64,000 bases of DNA from Doris montereyensis (taxonomy: Eukaryota > Mollusca > Gastropoda > Nudibranchia > Dorididae): positions 17,501 to 81,500 of the forward strand of contig JAXRKP010000451.1 of the NCBI GenBank assembly GCA_037039925.1, written 5' to 3'. Made by a program: the position numbers and the translations under genes. The notes under the pieces were generated by a model that was given only the letters and a program-made list of their open reading frames with translations, searched no databases and was not told the DNA's origin. This document shows positions 1-12,570 of the stretch, one piece after another; position 1 is the first letter of the stretch, and every line of letters starts with the position of its first letter.

Positions 1-589
1 TTACTTTCCTTTATTTTACTTTACTTTACTTTACTCTAGTAGAGAAATGCAACTGGTTAGAAAAGACCACAAGAATGCAGATGAAATATTCAGCTGCACA
101 AGCTAGATAATCATGTGATTTATTTGATTAGTTGCGAATTTGAAACAATAACAGAGGAAACTGTGAGAACATGAAAATGAAATAAAACATTCGAGGTCAA
201 GTGAACATAGTAAATTAGCATGATGAGATTTAGGATCTGCGTTTTTCATGAAATCGCTTTCCATCGTTTGGCTTTCCATCAATAGCAAGTCTACTAGTAC
301 TACATCGGTACATCTAAATGCTATACCCTTACCACACTATCGCAAGCAAAATGCCAATACGTCAATTGTACTAGATCTAGTGGTTTTAAACTGAAATATA
401 AATTATCAGGTCTAGAACTACATTGCTGCTTCAATTCAACCCCAGCCCGCCCCCCCCATACACGCACCAACCAACCTCCCACGAAGAGAGTAACAACTAA
501 AACAAAACGAACAACCAAAAAAACAACCCCAAATACAAACAAACTCCAAAAAATTAGTAGCCTCGATCGAAATTCCCTAAAGACACCAT

Positions 590-660
590 TGTTGCCGGAA
601 GTGAAGATTCCAAACATGGCCGACAAGATTTCCATCTCAAACAAAGGATTTATGGCGGAT
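590..660 (+). promoter_or_regulatory. Candidate promoter/5' exon with ETS-like and YY1-like sites
   Basis: The stretch holds an ETS-like CCGGAAGT at about 596 and the YY1-like word ACATGGCCGACAAG at about 614, followed by a second ATGGCGG at about 652. ETS plus YY1 words close together are common at animal housekeeping promoters (general knowledge). The ATG at 616 opens a frame of only 33 codons, so this may be a 5' UTR or first exon for locus A 1.3 kb downstream, or chance. No transcript evidence is available. Confidence 0.3.
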
Positions 661-719
661 ATCTTAAACTGCTCATCCATGAAAAGACAAATTAATGTTA
701 TGTTTAGCACAGTTTGAAT

Positions 720-1960
720 GCAAAGATCTCAACAATTCATCGCTTTCTCCATCCAAAACAAAATTAACAGGTACATTTTAAGGCTAATTTAGCCAACGAA
801 AAGTCTCCGACTTTATTTTGCATTTCTATTTACCATCATGCAATTTGGCTCCAACTTATTATAATATTACCACTATTCCTGAGTAAAGATATTGAATACC
901 AGATGGTCCGCATCATTCTTAACTTGAATTCATTTTGCCTTATAAGAGCAAAAGCAAAAAGGAAACGTTATCAGTAATATCATGAACCTTTTCATAGTAA
1001 TACTGCCTTGTCAATCGGTCTGTCCTTCCTTTGCGTAAACGATCTTAACTTAAGTTACTCAAACTTAAATATAAATTTTACTCTCTACGGCAAGCAAACA
1101 CTCCCTGACAAATATGAAATTTCAATGGTTCAATAAAGATCTAGGTTTAATTTCAGAGCCGTTATAATGATAATGTTATGCTCAATAGTGTCTTCACATC
1201 CTAATACTTCAAAACCGTTCATGACTTACACACTATCAATAATACGTGCAATGTCTGCAATGTTGAAATCTACACATCGCTCTATTTATGAACAGCGCTT
1301 TAAATCACTTCATATAACACGTGATTTCAAAACTAATCATAATGAATACGATCTAAACATCAACTCATAATGATCATAATGTGATTTCATATTATCAAAT
1401 TTTTCAAAAGAAAAGATGCATTGATTCAGTCTGCAATGCATTTTAACAAGTCTTCGAGTTAAACACGAATTGATGAGTTCAAAGCCACAGTTTAAAAGAT
1501 GTGTGGTTGGCATCGTGTATTGATAGGCTGTGAACAAGGCCTTTTGTATTTTTCATAAACCTGTATTCATGTTGTATTCTTGCAATCCAGTTTGAATCCA
1601 TACGTCATCTCATGTCTGTTAAATTGTATTCTAAATCAACGCACAAGAGGTCCAGATCTAATTGTCAGGATTTGTGTCGTGAGTCAACAAACCTCCTGAT
1701 TTTAGAATGCATTCTTCGCTGGTTAGGGTAATGCTTATTGGAATTGTGTGAAATGCTTAATTTTCACGACCGCCACTGTGTAGAAAGCAAACATTAATCA
1801 GGTATAATACACGCCACCCTGTAAAATAAACCTTCCATTGATTAAACTTGTCTCAATTACCCACTACAAAAACTTAGAATAATATTGCATTCGTCTCCAC
1901 ATTCTCCCAAGTTCAGAACCGTGTACTGACCTCGATCTACACCACATTTCAGAATCCATT
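720..1960. other. AT-rich DNA without a recognised gene
   Basis: Read on both strands, this stretch has only short, compositionally AT-driven open frames and no RNA gene or repeat array that I can support. It may be a first intron of locus A if the promoter-like site near 600 is real. Confidence 0.5.
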
Positions 1961-1976
1961 TGCCAGGAGCCCAAGA

Positions 1977-2535
1977 ATGTCTTCCTTCCGGACGGCCAGG
2001 TATCCACCTCCTGTGGACACGCCCACACGGCTAGAAGAGCGACCACCAGTCGCACAGCTCGGGGGTTCCTTCCTCGCCACTCAAAAGGTTGGCCTCCGCA
2101 CATTCCGGGCTACTTCGGTCCTTTCTCGCTGCCTCCTCGCCGTCTGTCCCCCATCTTGGATCTCAAGGACAAGCGTGACGGTAAGGAGGCTAGAGTGGGG
2201 GAATCCCGATGGGCAGAGGGGTCATGGCGCTGCCTTACCACACGTTGTATTTTGACCCCCAGGTGGCCGGCGATTACACGCATTTCGAACGTTTCATGCC
2301 TCCTGGTCAGTTGGTTCGCCGGACATGGCCGAAGGAGCAGTTGGAGTCAGTGCGATTTCCCGAAAGGGACATTGCGTGTCCGACCCACATGAACCGGAAG
2401 AACTACAGAGGTTATCACTTCCTGCCTGATTACAACCGCCGCCATATTGTCGGTGACGAAAAAGCTCCGTGGAACAAAGGTGGTGACTTTACCTACACAT
2501 CTTGGGCCAAAATTGTCGAGAAATGTGACTTTTAG
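1977..2535 (+). CDS. Locus A: probable axonemal-type protein, broken by two frame changes
   Basis: The block reads as one protein of about 186 aa only if the frame changes twice. It starts at ATG 1977 (MSSFRTARYPPP) and runs in that frame to about 2085. It then continues in a second frame (PPHIPGYFGPF, then LDLKDKRDG) to about 2200, and in a third frame (MALPYHTLYFDP ... SWAKIVEKCDF) to the TAG at 2533-2535. Each segment has sensible codon and residue use only in its own frame, and each junction is explained by one missing base near a homopolymer (AAAA at about 2085, GGGGG at about 2197). A splice acceptor-like TTTGCCAG lies just before the ATG (exon from 1967), and AATAAA is at 2795. The IPGYxG word and the Tyr/Pro/Arg-rich composition are typical of CIMIP2/SPMIP microtubule inner proteins, but the family is inferred. 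Alternatives are a recent pseudogene, read errors, or a two-exon gene using the 82 bp intron 2181-2262, which is phase compatible for frame one only. Confidence 0.55.
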
Positions 2536-2617
2536 ACTTTTCCCATTCGTTAGTCGCCAGTGCATAGATTGACTCTTTTTTCAATAGAGGAAACTATTTA
2601 ATAGAAGTATCTTATGA

Positions 2618-2649
<32 letters not shown>

Positions 2650-2794
2650 TAACAAGAAGAGGAACATGTGCTCTTTCACCAAAACTTATTAGAGACTTGA
2701 TTAAATTAAATGTGAGCTTCCATTTTTATCGATTTTATAAAACTGGAGCTCGCTCGAGATCTCCCAGCGTATTGAACGAAGAAGAAATTTCTTT

Positions 2795-2800
2795 AATAAA
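2795..2800 (+). promoter_or_regulatory. Polyadenylation signal candidate for locus A
   Basis: An AATAAA (within TTTAATAAAAG) lies 260 bases past the locus A stop codon on the same strand. It is the first good signal there. Confidence 0.35.
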
Positions 2801-5158
2801 AGCTAAAGATTCAATGAAGCGTAAAGGCAACTATTCGATCCTCTATTATATCGCTGTTTCCCTAAACCAATGATTCAGCCACCACACAACATTTGATGAC
2901 AATTAAATCTCAAAGCTTTTGCGCTTGTTTTTTTTTTTTTCACGGTCCTTGACCGGTTTGAGAAATTGTGCTTTAACTATACAGCACAGTATGAAACGGT
3001 TGTGATTGTGGAATTTTGAAACGACAAGTAACACGAACTCCTAACGCTGGATAGAATTAAAAATACACATAATTATAAAGTCAGTGCCACTGAACTCTTT
3101 TCAGCAATCAATGCTGCAAGGTTATCCTATTCCTATATACATACTGTGCTTTTAGCTGTACATAAATAGTCAAACATATAAACTCTTTACGTTTATACAC
3201 CAAAAACATTCTAGAAATAAAACCTTCAGACAAAAACAATGTCTGTGTGATGATTTTGATCATGTGCTTATTTGTTTATATTTAAATATAACCACAGAAC
3301 AAACGTAGTTTTCTGTTTGTCTTTCTTAAAATATATACGACATGTATCTAAGACAGAAATGAATATTAGCTAGTGTTGGGAAAAAAGAACTCTTGTTTGT
3401 TTGTTTATGTTGTTGGTTGGTTGGTTGGTTGGTATGGAAGCGACGTATCGTATTGTGTAAATGCTGTTAATGTTTGTTTCTTGCAGTGTTGTCCTTCTTA
3501 CACACAATTTTATGAAGATTGCGTAACGTACAGATTAGGGCTAACACCTACTGAGGCTGGCTGCGTGGCTGGCTGTTACCCCCTGGTATGCTCCGTATTG
3601 TTTTTGCTATTGGACGGACAAGCTAAGGACAAATGCACAGAGAATAAATCTCGGAGCATGATAGCAGCCAACCATCTAGCGAACCATCTCGCCAACCAGT
3701 CGTCTTACTTTAGCCCGTTCGGCTTGTGCGTCTTACTTGTGGAGATAAATGCGACTACGACAAATTTAAAAAAACAAAAAAACAAAATCAGAAATGGAAC
3801 TCCATACAATGATATACATATGGCATTTCTGTTTATTCAGAATTATTTGTACATACTGGCATTGGAACACCCAAGAAATAATTTACTTGACCCAAATCGG
3901 ATTTTTTAAAGGAACTACATCATGTTTCATTCGATCGATTTTAAATGGCGATTAATCGGGGCAAAGCAAAGCTGTGGCAACTCTAGACCGGTTGACCTTT
4001 TTCGACTTTGGCTGATTTACAGGGCGGCAATCATTAGAGAAAATAATGTTCTTTAATTGGAACTTGCTCTTTTTGACTTCTTTACCAAGCAAAGAATTTA
4101 CTTTACAAATAATTCAAAAGTGACGTGACTATTGAGACAAAAGTTTTCTCCGTGATAGCGATGAGTAAATTCAGACACCTATCAAATTTCGTGGTATTGG
4201 AATCACTTCGCATGTCAAAAATTTGTCTCCGGGGACTTTGGGACTTTTCCGATGCATGCGCACCTGGTGGTAAAAGTCGTAGTATCTTGTATCAGCGGCT
4301 GGTACACGGCATGTCAGAAGGTTCGAGTCCCTCTCTCTGGCTAGCTGTGTTGGAAAGATAGGAAAAAGAAGGAACAATGCACACGTACACACTAGGAATA
4401 CTACTTTGATGGTGTTTATACGTAAATAAATTTTGCTTTTGCTGACATAATTTTTTCTGTCCATTTATTTGCGTGTAAAGGGAAGTAACAATAAATTCTT
4501 CAGTATAATTATGGCAGTTTTTTTTTGTATACAGCGAGAAGAGCAGTAAACTACAAGAAGATTTATTTCTGATATTTGCAGTGATAGAAAAAAATAACTT
4601 TATGTTATTACTATGAGATATTTTTTCCCTTAATTATTCATATCGATTAGGAATAAAGTAAAGAGAAAAAAGAAGAGAACAAGACGAAAACAATGTCCTT
4701 TTCAAATATCGCATGTAAGGGGAGAGAAATTAAATGCGTGGACTTTTCAATGGCTATTATTTATTAGACCTAGTAATATCATAACGATATATTCATGATT
4801 CCAAATAAGGAATTCAAGCTTTTCATGATGTCTATGAATCGATAACAGATATAAATAGTGGGCACACAAAAAGAAGGTGTAACAAAAGTTGCCGGGAATT
4901 GTGCACAAGGGTTTTACGACTGGCCCTGGACAAGCGACAAGCGCAGCTTGCCCCATATTCCAACACTGATCATCGCACTCCCTGGTGGAAATAGAGATTA
5001 AACTGAGCAATAGGACTAAACACTTCAGTAATTGACTGACTGTAGGTAGACTTAGAATCATGTGCGTTGGTACTATAATGATCCATACTCATCGAGTTTG
5101 TCAGAAATATTAAATGAAAAAGAAGGAAAGGAGTTAAATAAAAAAAAAAATTTAAAAC
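2801..5158. other. No firm gene; AT-rich with short tRNA-like SINE head
   Basis: The long open frame at 3373-3909 has low-complexity ends and no family features, so it is treated as chance. At 4269-4345 a fragment with a B-box-like GGTTCGAGTCCC looks like the head of a tRNA-derived SINE. A minus-strand frame at 4747-5061 begins with a hydrophobic stretch followed by several cysteines. It could be chance or a weak exon and is not claimed as a gene. Confidence 0.4.
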
Positions 5159-5374
5159 CTCTGGCAATGGCCGATCTATCCACTCCTTATAACGATAGTT
5201 GGGCAGAAACTCGTTCTGAACTTGTGTGCGCCACGTTATTGTCTCTGGTCCCATCGTTCCCAACTTGCACCTCGTCCTTTCCTCATTCGTGAGCATTCCC
5301 ATTGGATGGTTCACGTGGTAGCGACAGCCGCGGATCTTCTTGTCCAACAATGGCAGGGGTGTGGTCTCGTAGAG
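5159..5374 (-). CDS. Locus B: single exon-like block, unknown axonemal-style protein
   Basis: On the minus strand 5374 to 5159 gives exactly 72 codons from LYETTPLPLLDKK to YRYKEWIDRPLPE. It is bounded by an AAAAG on the 5' side and a GAG|GTTTTAAA donor-like word on the 3' side, so both borders are phase 0. Inside is TNEERTRCKLGTMGPETITW. The composition (Arg, Tyr, Pro, Asn, Trp; GC-rich third positions) contrasts with the AT-rich flanks and resembles the other loci of this region. Weak points are the purine-rich, A-rich sequence before the proposed acceptor and the weak donor, so it may be an exon remnant or a retrocopy fragment. I did not recognise the family. Confidence 0.35.
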
Positions 5375-5379
5375 CTTTT

Positions 5380-6500
5380 GTTTTTGTTTTAGGGCACCAA
5401 AGAAAAGTGTAGTCCTTATTATGATACCAATACTCTAAAATCAATCATTTTAATTAAGCTAGTCAGGGATTTACTTCCATTTACCGGATGAAGGGGTTAA
5501 GCATCCCACACAAAATAATCTATATTTTGTCCTGTACCATTTACGCCTTTCTGTTTTTAAATAGATCTATTCTTCTTAATAGAAAAACTAACAAACCAAA
5601 AACACCTCCCGTGCAAATATCGATATTCAAACTTGCAGGCTATTTCATTCAAAGCCATTTCATCTGTTAATGAGTCGATAATCCCCTTAAAAGGGAAGGC
5701 TCACGAATTTTCAGAATGTACCCCCCCCTCAAACAGGTCATTTCATTCATAATTCTTCTCATCTCCTTGTGGAACATCCAGAACACCTGCCTATGAGGCA
5801 CTTTTACTGACAGCTTAACAACACAATTATCTGCCTGTAGCTCGGTACTCAGTCACACCTAATTCAAGCGAAGTAAGCGGTAATGGTTAACTGTCCTTAG
5901 TGTACAATGCCATGGGAATAATCGGCTAGACCATCTAGGTTTTGGACGTCGCCATGACAGATCCGACAACACTACCGATTGTACCAAAACGTCTGCTTCC
6001 ATAAACGTTCAATGAGCATATTCAATTCATATACACCAGCTGCATCGTAGGAAATAGTTTAGGACCAATTTTTAAAGAGACCAGATAGTTATACTAGAGG
6101 TTGTTCGATTATAAAATAAAACCTGACTCCCTTTGCACTTGAATTGGCTGCTCATGTGTCATGCTTCAGACGCGCACCACACTCGCGAATGGCTTGACTT
6201 CACTATTACTTTGGATGCTATGGAATACGTGGGTAGTGATATCAAAAGAATGCTCCCGCCACCAAACCTTAAAGATATTGACTATAAGCATGATTTTAAG
6301 ATTAGCGACAGTAAATGGCTCAAATATGTATATGTTTATAATTATACGCATATGTCTACTTCCTAAGTATTTCGGATAAAAAATACACGAAATATTATAT
6401 TGAAAATGCCATTTTGACCTCAAATAGTTTCAACGAATGGTCAACCTCTACGCAGGTGACACTTGGCCAAGAAAATAAGATTGCGCAATTTAAGCATTTT
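5380..6500. other. No recognised feature
   Basis: AT-rich sequence between locus B and the 33 bp minisatellite. I see only short frames and no repeat array. Confidence 0.5.
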
Positions 6501-6504
6501 GCTA

Positions 6505-8457
6505 CACAGCAGCTTGCTAGGCTCCACAAAGTATGAATTTATCACATTGCAAGGCTACACACAGTACGAACTTAGCAGCTTGCAAGGCTACACACAGTAC
6601 GAACTTAGCAACTTGCAAGGCTACACATAGTACGAACTTAGCAACTTAAAAGGTTACACAGAGTACAAATTTAACACCTTGTAAGGCTACACAGAGTGCG
6701 AATTTAACAACTTGTAAGGCTACATAGAGTGCGAATTTAACGACTTGCAAGGCTATACAGAGTACGAATTTAGCAAAACTTTGCAAGGCTACACAGAGTG
6801 CGAACTTAACAACTTGTAAGGCTACACAGAGTGCGAATTTAGCAATTTGCAACGCTACATAGAGTGCGAATTTAACAACTTGCAAGGCTACACAGAGTAC
6901 GAATTTAGCAACTTACAAGGCTACACAGAGTACGAAATTAGCAACTTGCAAGGCTACACAGAGTGCGAACTTAACAACTTGTAAGGCTATACAGATTACG
7001 AACTTAACAACTTGCAAGGCTACACAGAGTACGAACTTAACAACTTGTAAGGCTACACAGATTACGAACTTAAGAACTTGCAAGGCTACACGGATTACAA
7101 ACTTAACAACTTGCAAGGCTACACGGATTACAAACTTAACAACTTGTAAGGCTACACAGATTACGAACTTAACAACTTGCAAGGCTACGCAGAGTGCGAA
7201 CTTAACAACTTGCAAGGCTACACAGAATATGAACTTAACAACTTGCAAGGCTACACAGACTATAACAACTTATAAACTTAACAAAAGGCTACACAGAGTG
7301 CGAACTTAACAACTTGCAAGGTTGCACAGAGTATAAACTTAACAACTTGTAAGGCTACACAGAGTGCGAACTTAACAACTTGCAAGGCTACACAGAGTGC
7401 GAACTTAACAACTTGCAAGGCTACACAGAGTACGAACTTAACAACTTGCAAGGCTACACGGATTACGAACTTAACAACTTGCAAGGCTACACGGATTACG
7501 AACGTAACAACTTGCAAGGCTACAGGATTACGAACTTAACAACTTGCAAGGCTACACAGAGTATGAACTTAACAACTTGCAAGGCTAAACAGATTACGAA
7601 CTTAACAACTTGCAAGGCTACACGGATTACGAACTTAACAACTTGCAAGGCTACACGGATTACGAACTTAACAAATTGCAAGGCTACACAGATTACGAAC
7701 GTAACAACTTGCAAGGCTACACGGATTACGAACTTAACAAATTGCAAGGCTACACGGATTACGAACGTAACAACTTGCAAGGCTACACGGATTACGAACT
7801 TAACAACTTGCAAGGCTACACGGATTACGAACTTAACAAATTGCAAGGCTACACAGAGTACGAACTTAACAACTTGCAAACTACACAAAGTATGAACTTA
7901 ACAACTTGGAAGGCTACACAGAGTATGAATTTAACAACTTGCAAGGCTACACAGAGTATAAACTTAACAACTTGGAAGGCTATACAGAGTATAAACTTAA
8001 CAACTTGCAAGGCTACACAGAGTATGAACTTAACAACTTAGAAGGCTATACAGAGTATAAACTTAACAACTTGCAAGGCTACACAGAGTATGAATTTAAC
8101 AACTTGCAAGGCTGCACAGAGTATGAACTTAACAACTTGCAAGGCTACACAGAGTATAAACTTAACAACTTGCAAGGCTGCACAGAGTATGAACTTAACA
8201 ACTTGCAAGGCTACACAGAGTATAAACTTAACAACTTGCAAGGCTACACAGAGTACGAACTTGGCAACTTGCGAGGCTGCACAGAGTATGAACTTAACAA
8301 CTTACAAGGCTACACAGAGTATAAACTTAACAACTTGCAAGGCTGCACAGAGTATGAACTTAACAACTTGCAAGGCTACACAGAGTATAAACTTAACAAC
8401 TTGCAAGGCTACACAGAGTACGAACTTGGCAACATGCGAGGCTACACAGAGTATTGA
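6505..8457. repeat. 33 bp minisatellite, about 59 copies
   Basis: Tandem array whose unit reads GGCTACACAGAGTACGAACT followed by TAACAACTTGCAA (33 bp). Because 33 is a multiple of three, runs stay open in several frames on both strands. The minus-strand unit reads LQVVKFVLCVA and the plus-strand unit LQGYTEYELNN. Variant units differ at fixed places (GAGTACGAAC, GATTACGAAC, GAGTATAAAC; GGCTAC or GGCTGC) and occur in blocks. The last 400 bases form 66 bp dimers of two alternating variants. A few copies have indels (near 7265 and 7530), which break frames and argue against selection as a protein. Confidence 0.9.
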
Positions 8458-8750
8458 ATTAGCACATTTAGGTCTGGAGTACTGACTTAGTCCATTTAGG
8501 TCTGGAGTACTGACTTAGCACATTTAGGTCTGGAGTACTGACTTAGTCCATTTAGGTCTGGAGTACTGACTTAGCACATTTAGGTCTGGAGTACTGACTT
8601 AGTCCATTTAGGTCTGAAGTACTGACTTAGCACATTTAGATCTGGAGTACTGACAGCACATTTAGGTCTGGAGTACTGACTTAACACATGTAGGTGTGGA
8701 GTACTGACTTAGCACATTTAGGTCTGGAGTACTAACTTAACACATTCTCT
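8458..8750. repeat. 28 bp minisatellite with alternating units, about 10 copies
   Basis: The unit is CATTTAGGTCTGGAGTACTG plus ACTTAGCA or ACTTAGTC. The two endings alternate in the first six copies, so the early part is a 56 bp dimer repeat. It directly abuts the 33 bp array, and both contain a GAGTA(C/T)T word at the junction. Confidence 0.88.
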
Positions 8751-8849
8751 GTGTGAAAATTTGGCCCCTAAGCTACGACAAAAACATTACTTCAAAACTG
8801 TAAATTAAGAAAAAGGGAATTTCTTGAGAAGAGTATTCACTTCTACCTT

Positions 8850-9262
8850 GTAGGGATGCCTCTGCCGGTTGGCTGAGTAGGTCATGAGCTCTTGCACTGC
8901 CGGAACCGGAACTGGACATCGTCTGGAAGCTGGACTCGGGTCAGGTAGCTTGGGTTTTGGCCCTGGTACCGTAGGTGGCCTGGTAGTCAGTGACCCCGGG
9001 CCAGCCCAGATCTATGTGTTCCTTGTCGTAGTCGCCGTTTGAGATGCCGTACAAGGGCGGGTTTTTTAGTGCAATCACGTGACTGGTGTCATGAGAGAGA
9101 AAGAGAGAAAAGGAAAGATTTATTTGTTTATTGATTGATTGATTGATTGATTGATTTATTTATTTAATTATTTATTTATTTTGTATATGTACATTGCTCA
9201 TGTTTTTATTAAATATGTATGTATAAGTGCGCCTAGAGCTGTCGTAAGATGGCAGTGAGCAC
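8850..9262 (+). mobile_element. Probable unclassified short interspersed element ending in ATT repeats
   Basis: A less AT-rich block (8850-9070) is followed by AT-rich spacer and by the terminal words GCGCCTAGAGCTGTCGTAAG (about 9230) and GATGGCAGTGAGCACTATAG just before a long (ATT)n tract. The same terminal words precede another (ATT)n tract at 28525. A shared 3' end attached to the same triplet repeat is what a retroposed element with a simple-repeat tail would leave. The 5' limit is a guess. Confidence 0.4.
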
Positions 9263-9269
9263 TATAGAA

Positions 9270-9445
<176 letters not shown>

Positions 9446-10119
9446 TAAAGAGAAAGAGGTAAGCAAATTATCTGGATGGTGATTAAACAACAAAGATGAA
9501 GTAGATCTAGTAAAAAAAATTGCTTGTTTGATTTGGAATTTACCTCGTCCACCATTATGCTGCCATCTGAGGATAAATTGAGAGGAAACAGCAAGAGGGA
9601 AAGAGCGACGTAAAAGAGTGAAAGTAAAAAAAGTGGCACATACCTATCCGCACCGTCCGCCAACTGCCCATCCTAGTCTCCACCCCGCTGCCACTGCCCC
9701 TCCCCCACCCACCCCCGCTCCTCCGCGTTTCACTGTGGTGTCTAAAATATGTCCGGGTTTTCTTTCTCAACATTATCAAATTTCTAGTATAAGGGAAACG
9801 ATGAGTGTTGGGTGGGAGCTTAAATAACCTACCGTTCATTCACGGGTTGTTGGTTCGATTCTCTGTGGAAGAGAACACTGTGGTGCACAGGGGGTGTGAT
9901 GACGGGGTATCCCATAGCGCAAGCGGCGCATGTACGGATCGGCTTGAACTTCCGGTATCGATATCAGTTCTGTTGTCATATTATTATTATACGACACAAG
10001 AAGAATGTTAAACTCGGTTCAAACAATAATAATGTATATCGCTATAAGATTATAGTCTTTTAGCAAGTATCTGGATACGGTTGTGTCGTCTCTCGCTAGC
10101 GATATGTGTAAGTTATATC
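9446..10119. other. No firm gene; tRNA-like SINE head fragment
   Basis: A CT/GC-rich patch at 9640-9735 gives open frames on both strands but no family features. Around 9850 a GGTTCGATTC B-box-like word suggests a SINE head fragment. Confidence 0.35.
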
Positions 10120-10395
10120 AACCCTTAACCTTGGTTACGCTGCCGAGCTTGGGATCGGGACGTCTTGGGTTCGAATCCATGTAATGCTACGTCAAATGTA
10201 GTGTTCTTTTGGGAAATATGCTAACCACGCATTTCTCCCACTCGATCCAGTTGCAAATACTAACCAGCATTATATGGGGAGTAAAACCTGCGACCGAGAA
10301 GCGTCGTCTCCAGAAACCTGTTCAGCTTAACGCTATCGAAGCCGGGATGGGTTCTGGCTCTATGGGCTAATAGGGCCGTGAAGAAACTTTGTGAT
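10120..10395 (+). mobile_element. tRNA-derived SINE, family 1
   Basis: The 5' part carries a B-box-like GGGTTCGAATCC at about 10170 and an A-box-like region before it. The body shares diagnostic words with other copies: GGAGTAAAACCTGCGAC, GAAGCCGGGATGGGTTCTGG and CTATGGGCTAATAGGGCCGT. Related copies are at 14510, 32940, 47990 (-), 49155, 58565 (-) and 60010. It is inactive-looking and diverged. Confidence 0.6.
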
Positions 10396-12060
10396 AACAA
10401 GACACATTTTCGTAAGATCATGCCACGTGATACAGAATGTCGCCTTGATTGTCTCACTGTTTCGTAGACATTTTTTTTTTTTACATTTGTTATGGCACTG
10501 ATCAAGACGCATAAATGTAACATGTTTTTTACTATTTTCTTTTCACCTTCGACACAGACACAAGGGTACATATACAATGGCAGTATGCAAGTTCATGATT
10601 TTCAGGGAAAATACAAAGGAGGCTTACACATATTTTTTAAACCCTCCACATGCTATGACAATAAGTACCATAATCATTATAATGGTCTCCTTTAAAAAAA
10701 AAATGAAAATTGAAGCCGGAATGCGACACGTCGACCAATGAAAAAAGATAATGAATATTCAGGGGTAGGCTACAAAACTTATGTTCAGGGTAATCTTTTA
10801 ATCAATGCAGAAGGCACACTTAAAATTTCAATAGACCATTTCTAACATAACCTAGATTATCAGGAACAAATTTAAGCATTACATCAATGTAGATTTAAAA
10901 AAAAAGAAATGTGTTTTTGGTACCCAGTTTATTGACCTGCGTATGATCACTGCTAAGAATTTCCAATCTTCCGGCTGCAAATAATCTCATGGGGTCAGGT
11001 CAAAGCGATCATAGTTTCTCCAGTACGTTTCAGGTCAGCTCTATGAATGGGCGGTTCATTCCGAGTATACGCGCTTCTTATACAAGCTTGATGTAGAGAT
11101 CTAGATCTAGAATCTAGATCTAATCTTATTAAAATTTTAATTTGTTTCATTTGAACTTCGTTTCATTTTGTTACGTACGAACCTGAAGACAAAGGGAAAT
11201 GATATTCAAATGAAATTATTAAAATTTCAATTACAATAGACTTGATGTAGATATTTATAATCTAGAACCTGGATCTAGGTCTAGATCTAGAAATTAGATT
11301 GACTTGGGCAGAAAGCTACTATTGCTTAGTACGCCTTTCTGTGACCGGCTATTTCAGCTAGTGTTAACGATAATGATAATAGTGTCAGACGACATAAACT
11401 AATGCATCCAGCAAAAGAGACAGAACAATGGAATTGAAAATTAGCGGAAATTAGATCTACCGTTGTGATGAATACACATAGAGCTATGCACCAAACCAAA
11501 AGAATAATCAGCAATATCTCGCTCAGCTATTCGCTATCGAGTCAGTGCTTTACAATACCGCCTTACATTCTATCTAACTACAGCGTAGGCTGCTAGCGTT
11601 CTGATTGGCTGAAAATCTGGGCTAAACAAATTATAGTCGCCAATGATTGGCCTATTATAATGTTGTCAAAACGCAAGACAGCCTTGAAATAAAGCTTGGT
11701 GACTCAACGATTATAAACAGGTCTGGATCTAATTGGCAAAACTTTCAAACTTTTAATCTTTACAATTATTAGGTCTAGATAGTATACAATGCCGTAACGG
11801 AATCTTCTTTTTTAGAGTGTTTAAAATATCTGTCAACTACAGGAAACAGGCCGTGATTTGATGACCAAACGTTCTCACCTCATGAAATTCTAATACAATG
11901 TATGTGACTCCATGTTAGTATTCTTTACTTCCGTTCTTTTTTCTTGTTGAATTCAACTTGAACCCTTGTTCCAGCACTCTTTAACACCTAAAATACAAAT
12001 TAGATATCGTGCCTTTCCTGAACGTGGTACAATGAATTACTGTGCTCTATTCGTAATATG
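10396..12060. other. AT-rich DNA with clustered AGATCTAGATC words, no gene recognised
   Basis: No supported exon. Around 11090-11120 and 11255-11295 there are dense TCTAGA/AGATCT palindromic words, also seen at 23.7-24.0, 45.0 and 55.6 kb. Confidence 0.5.
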
Positions 12061-12071
12061 AACATAATGAT

Positions 12072-12570
<499 letters not shown>

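Noticed and set aside
1977..2262. Two-exon model for locus A with an 82 bp intron at 2181-2262
   Set aside because: Phases fit, but it would discard the convincing segments PPHIPGYFGPF and MALPYHTLYFDP; the frameshift model explains more.
3373..3909. 178-codon plus-strand frame
   Set aside because: Starts in a GTTG-rich patch, ends in A-rich sequence, crosses an internal acceptor-like TTGCAG and shows no family features.
4747..5061. Small secreted cysteine-rich protein on the minus strand
   Set aside because: A hydrophobic start and six cysteines, but the second half is AT-driven and there is no promoter or splice support.
6505..8457. CRISPR-like array
   Set aside because: Repeats are directly tandem with no unique spacers and no cas genes; this is an animal minisatellite. 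The same holds for the arrays at 19.3, 27.4, 29.6 and 38.2 kb.
10165..10180. True tRNA genes at GGTTCGAATCC-type words (also 4310, 14552, 37660, 62465)
   Set aside because: B-box words are present but no full cloverleaf with a closed acceptor stem is visible, and the flanks match SINE bodies.
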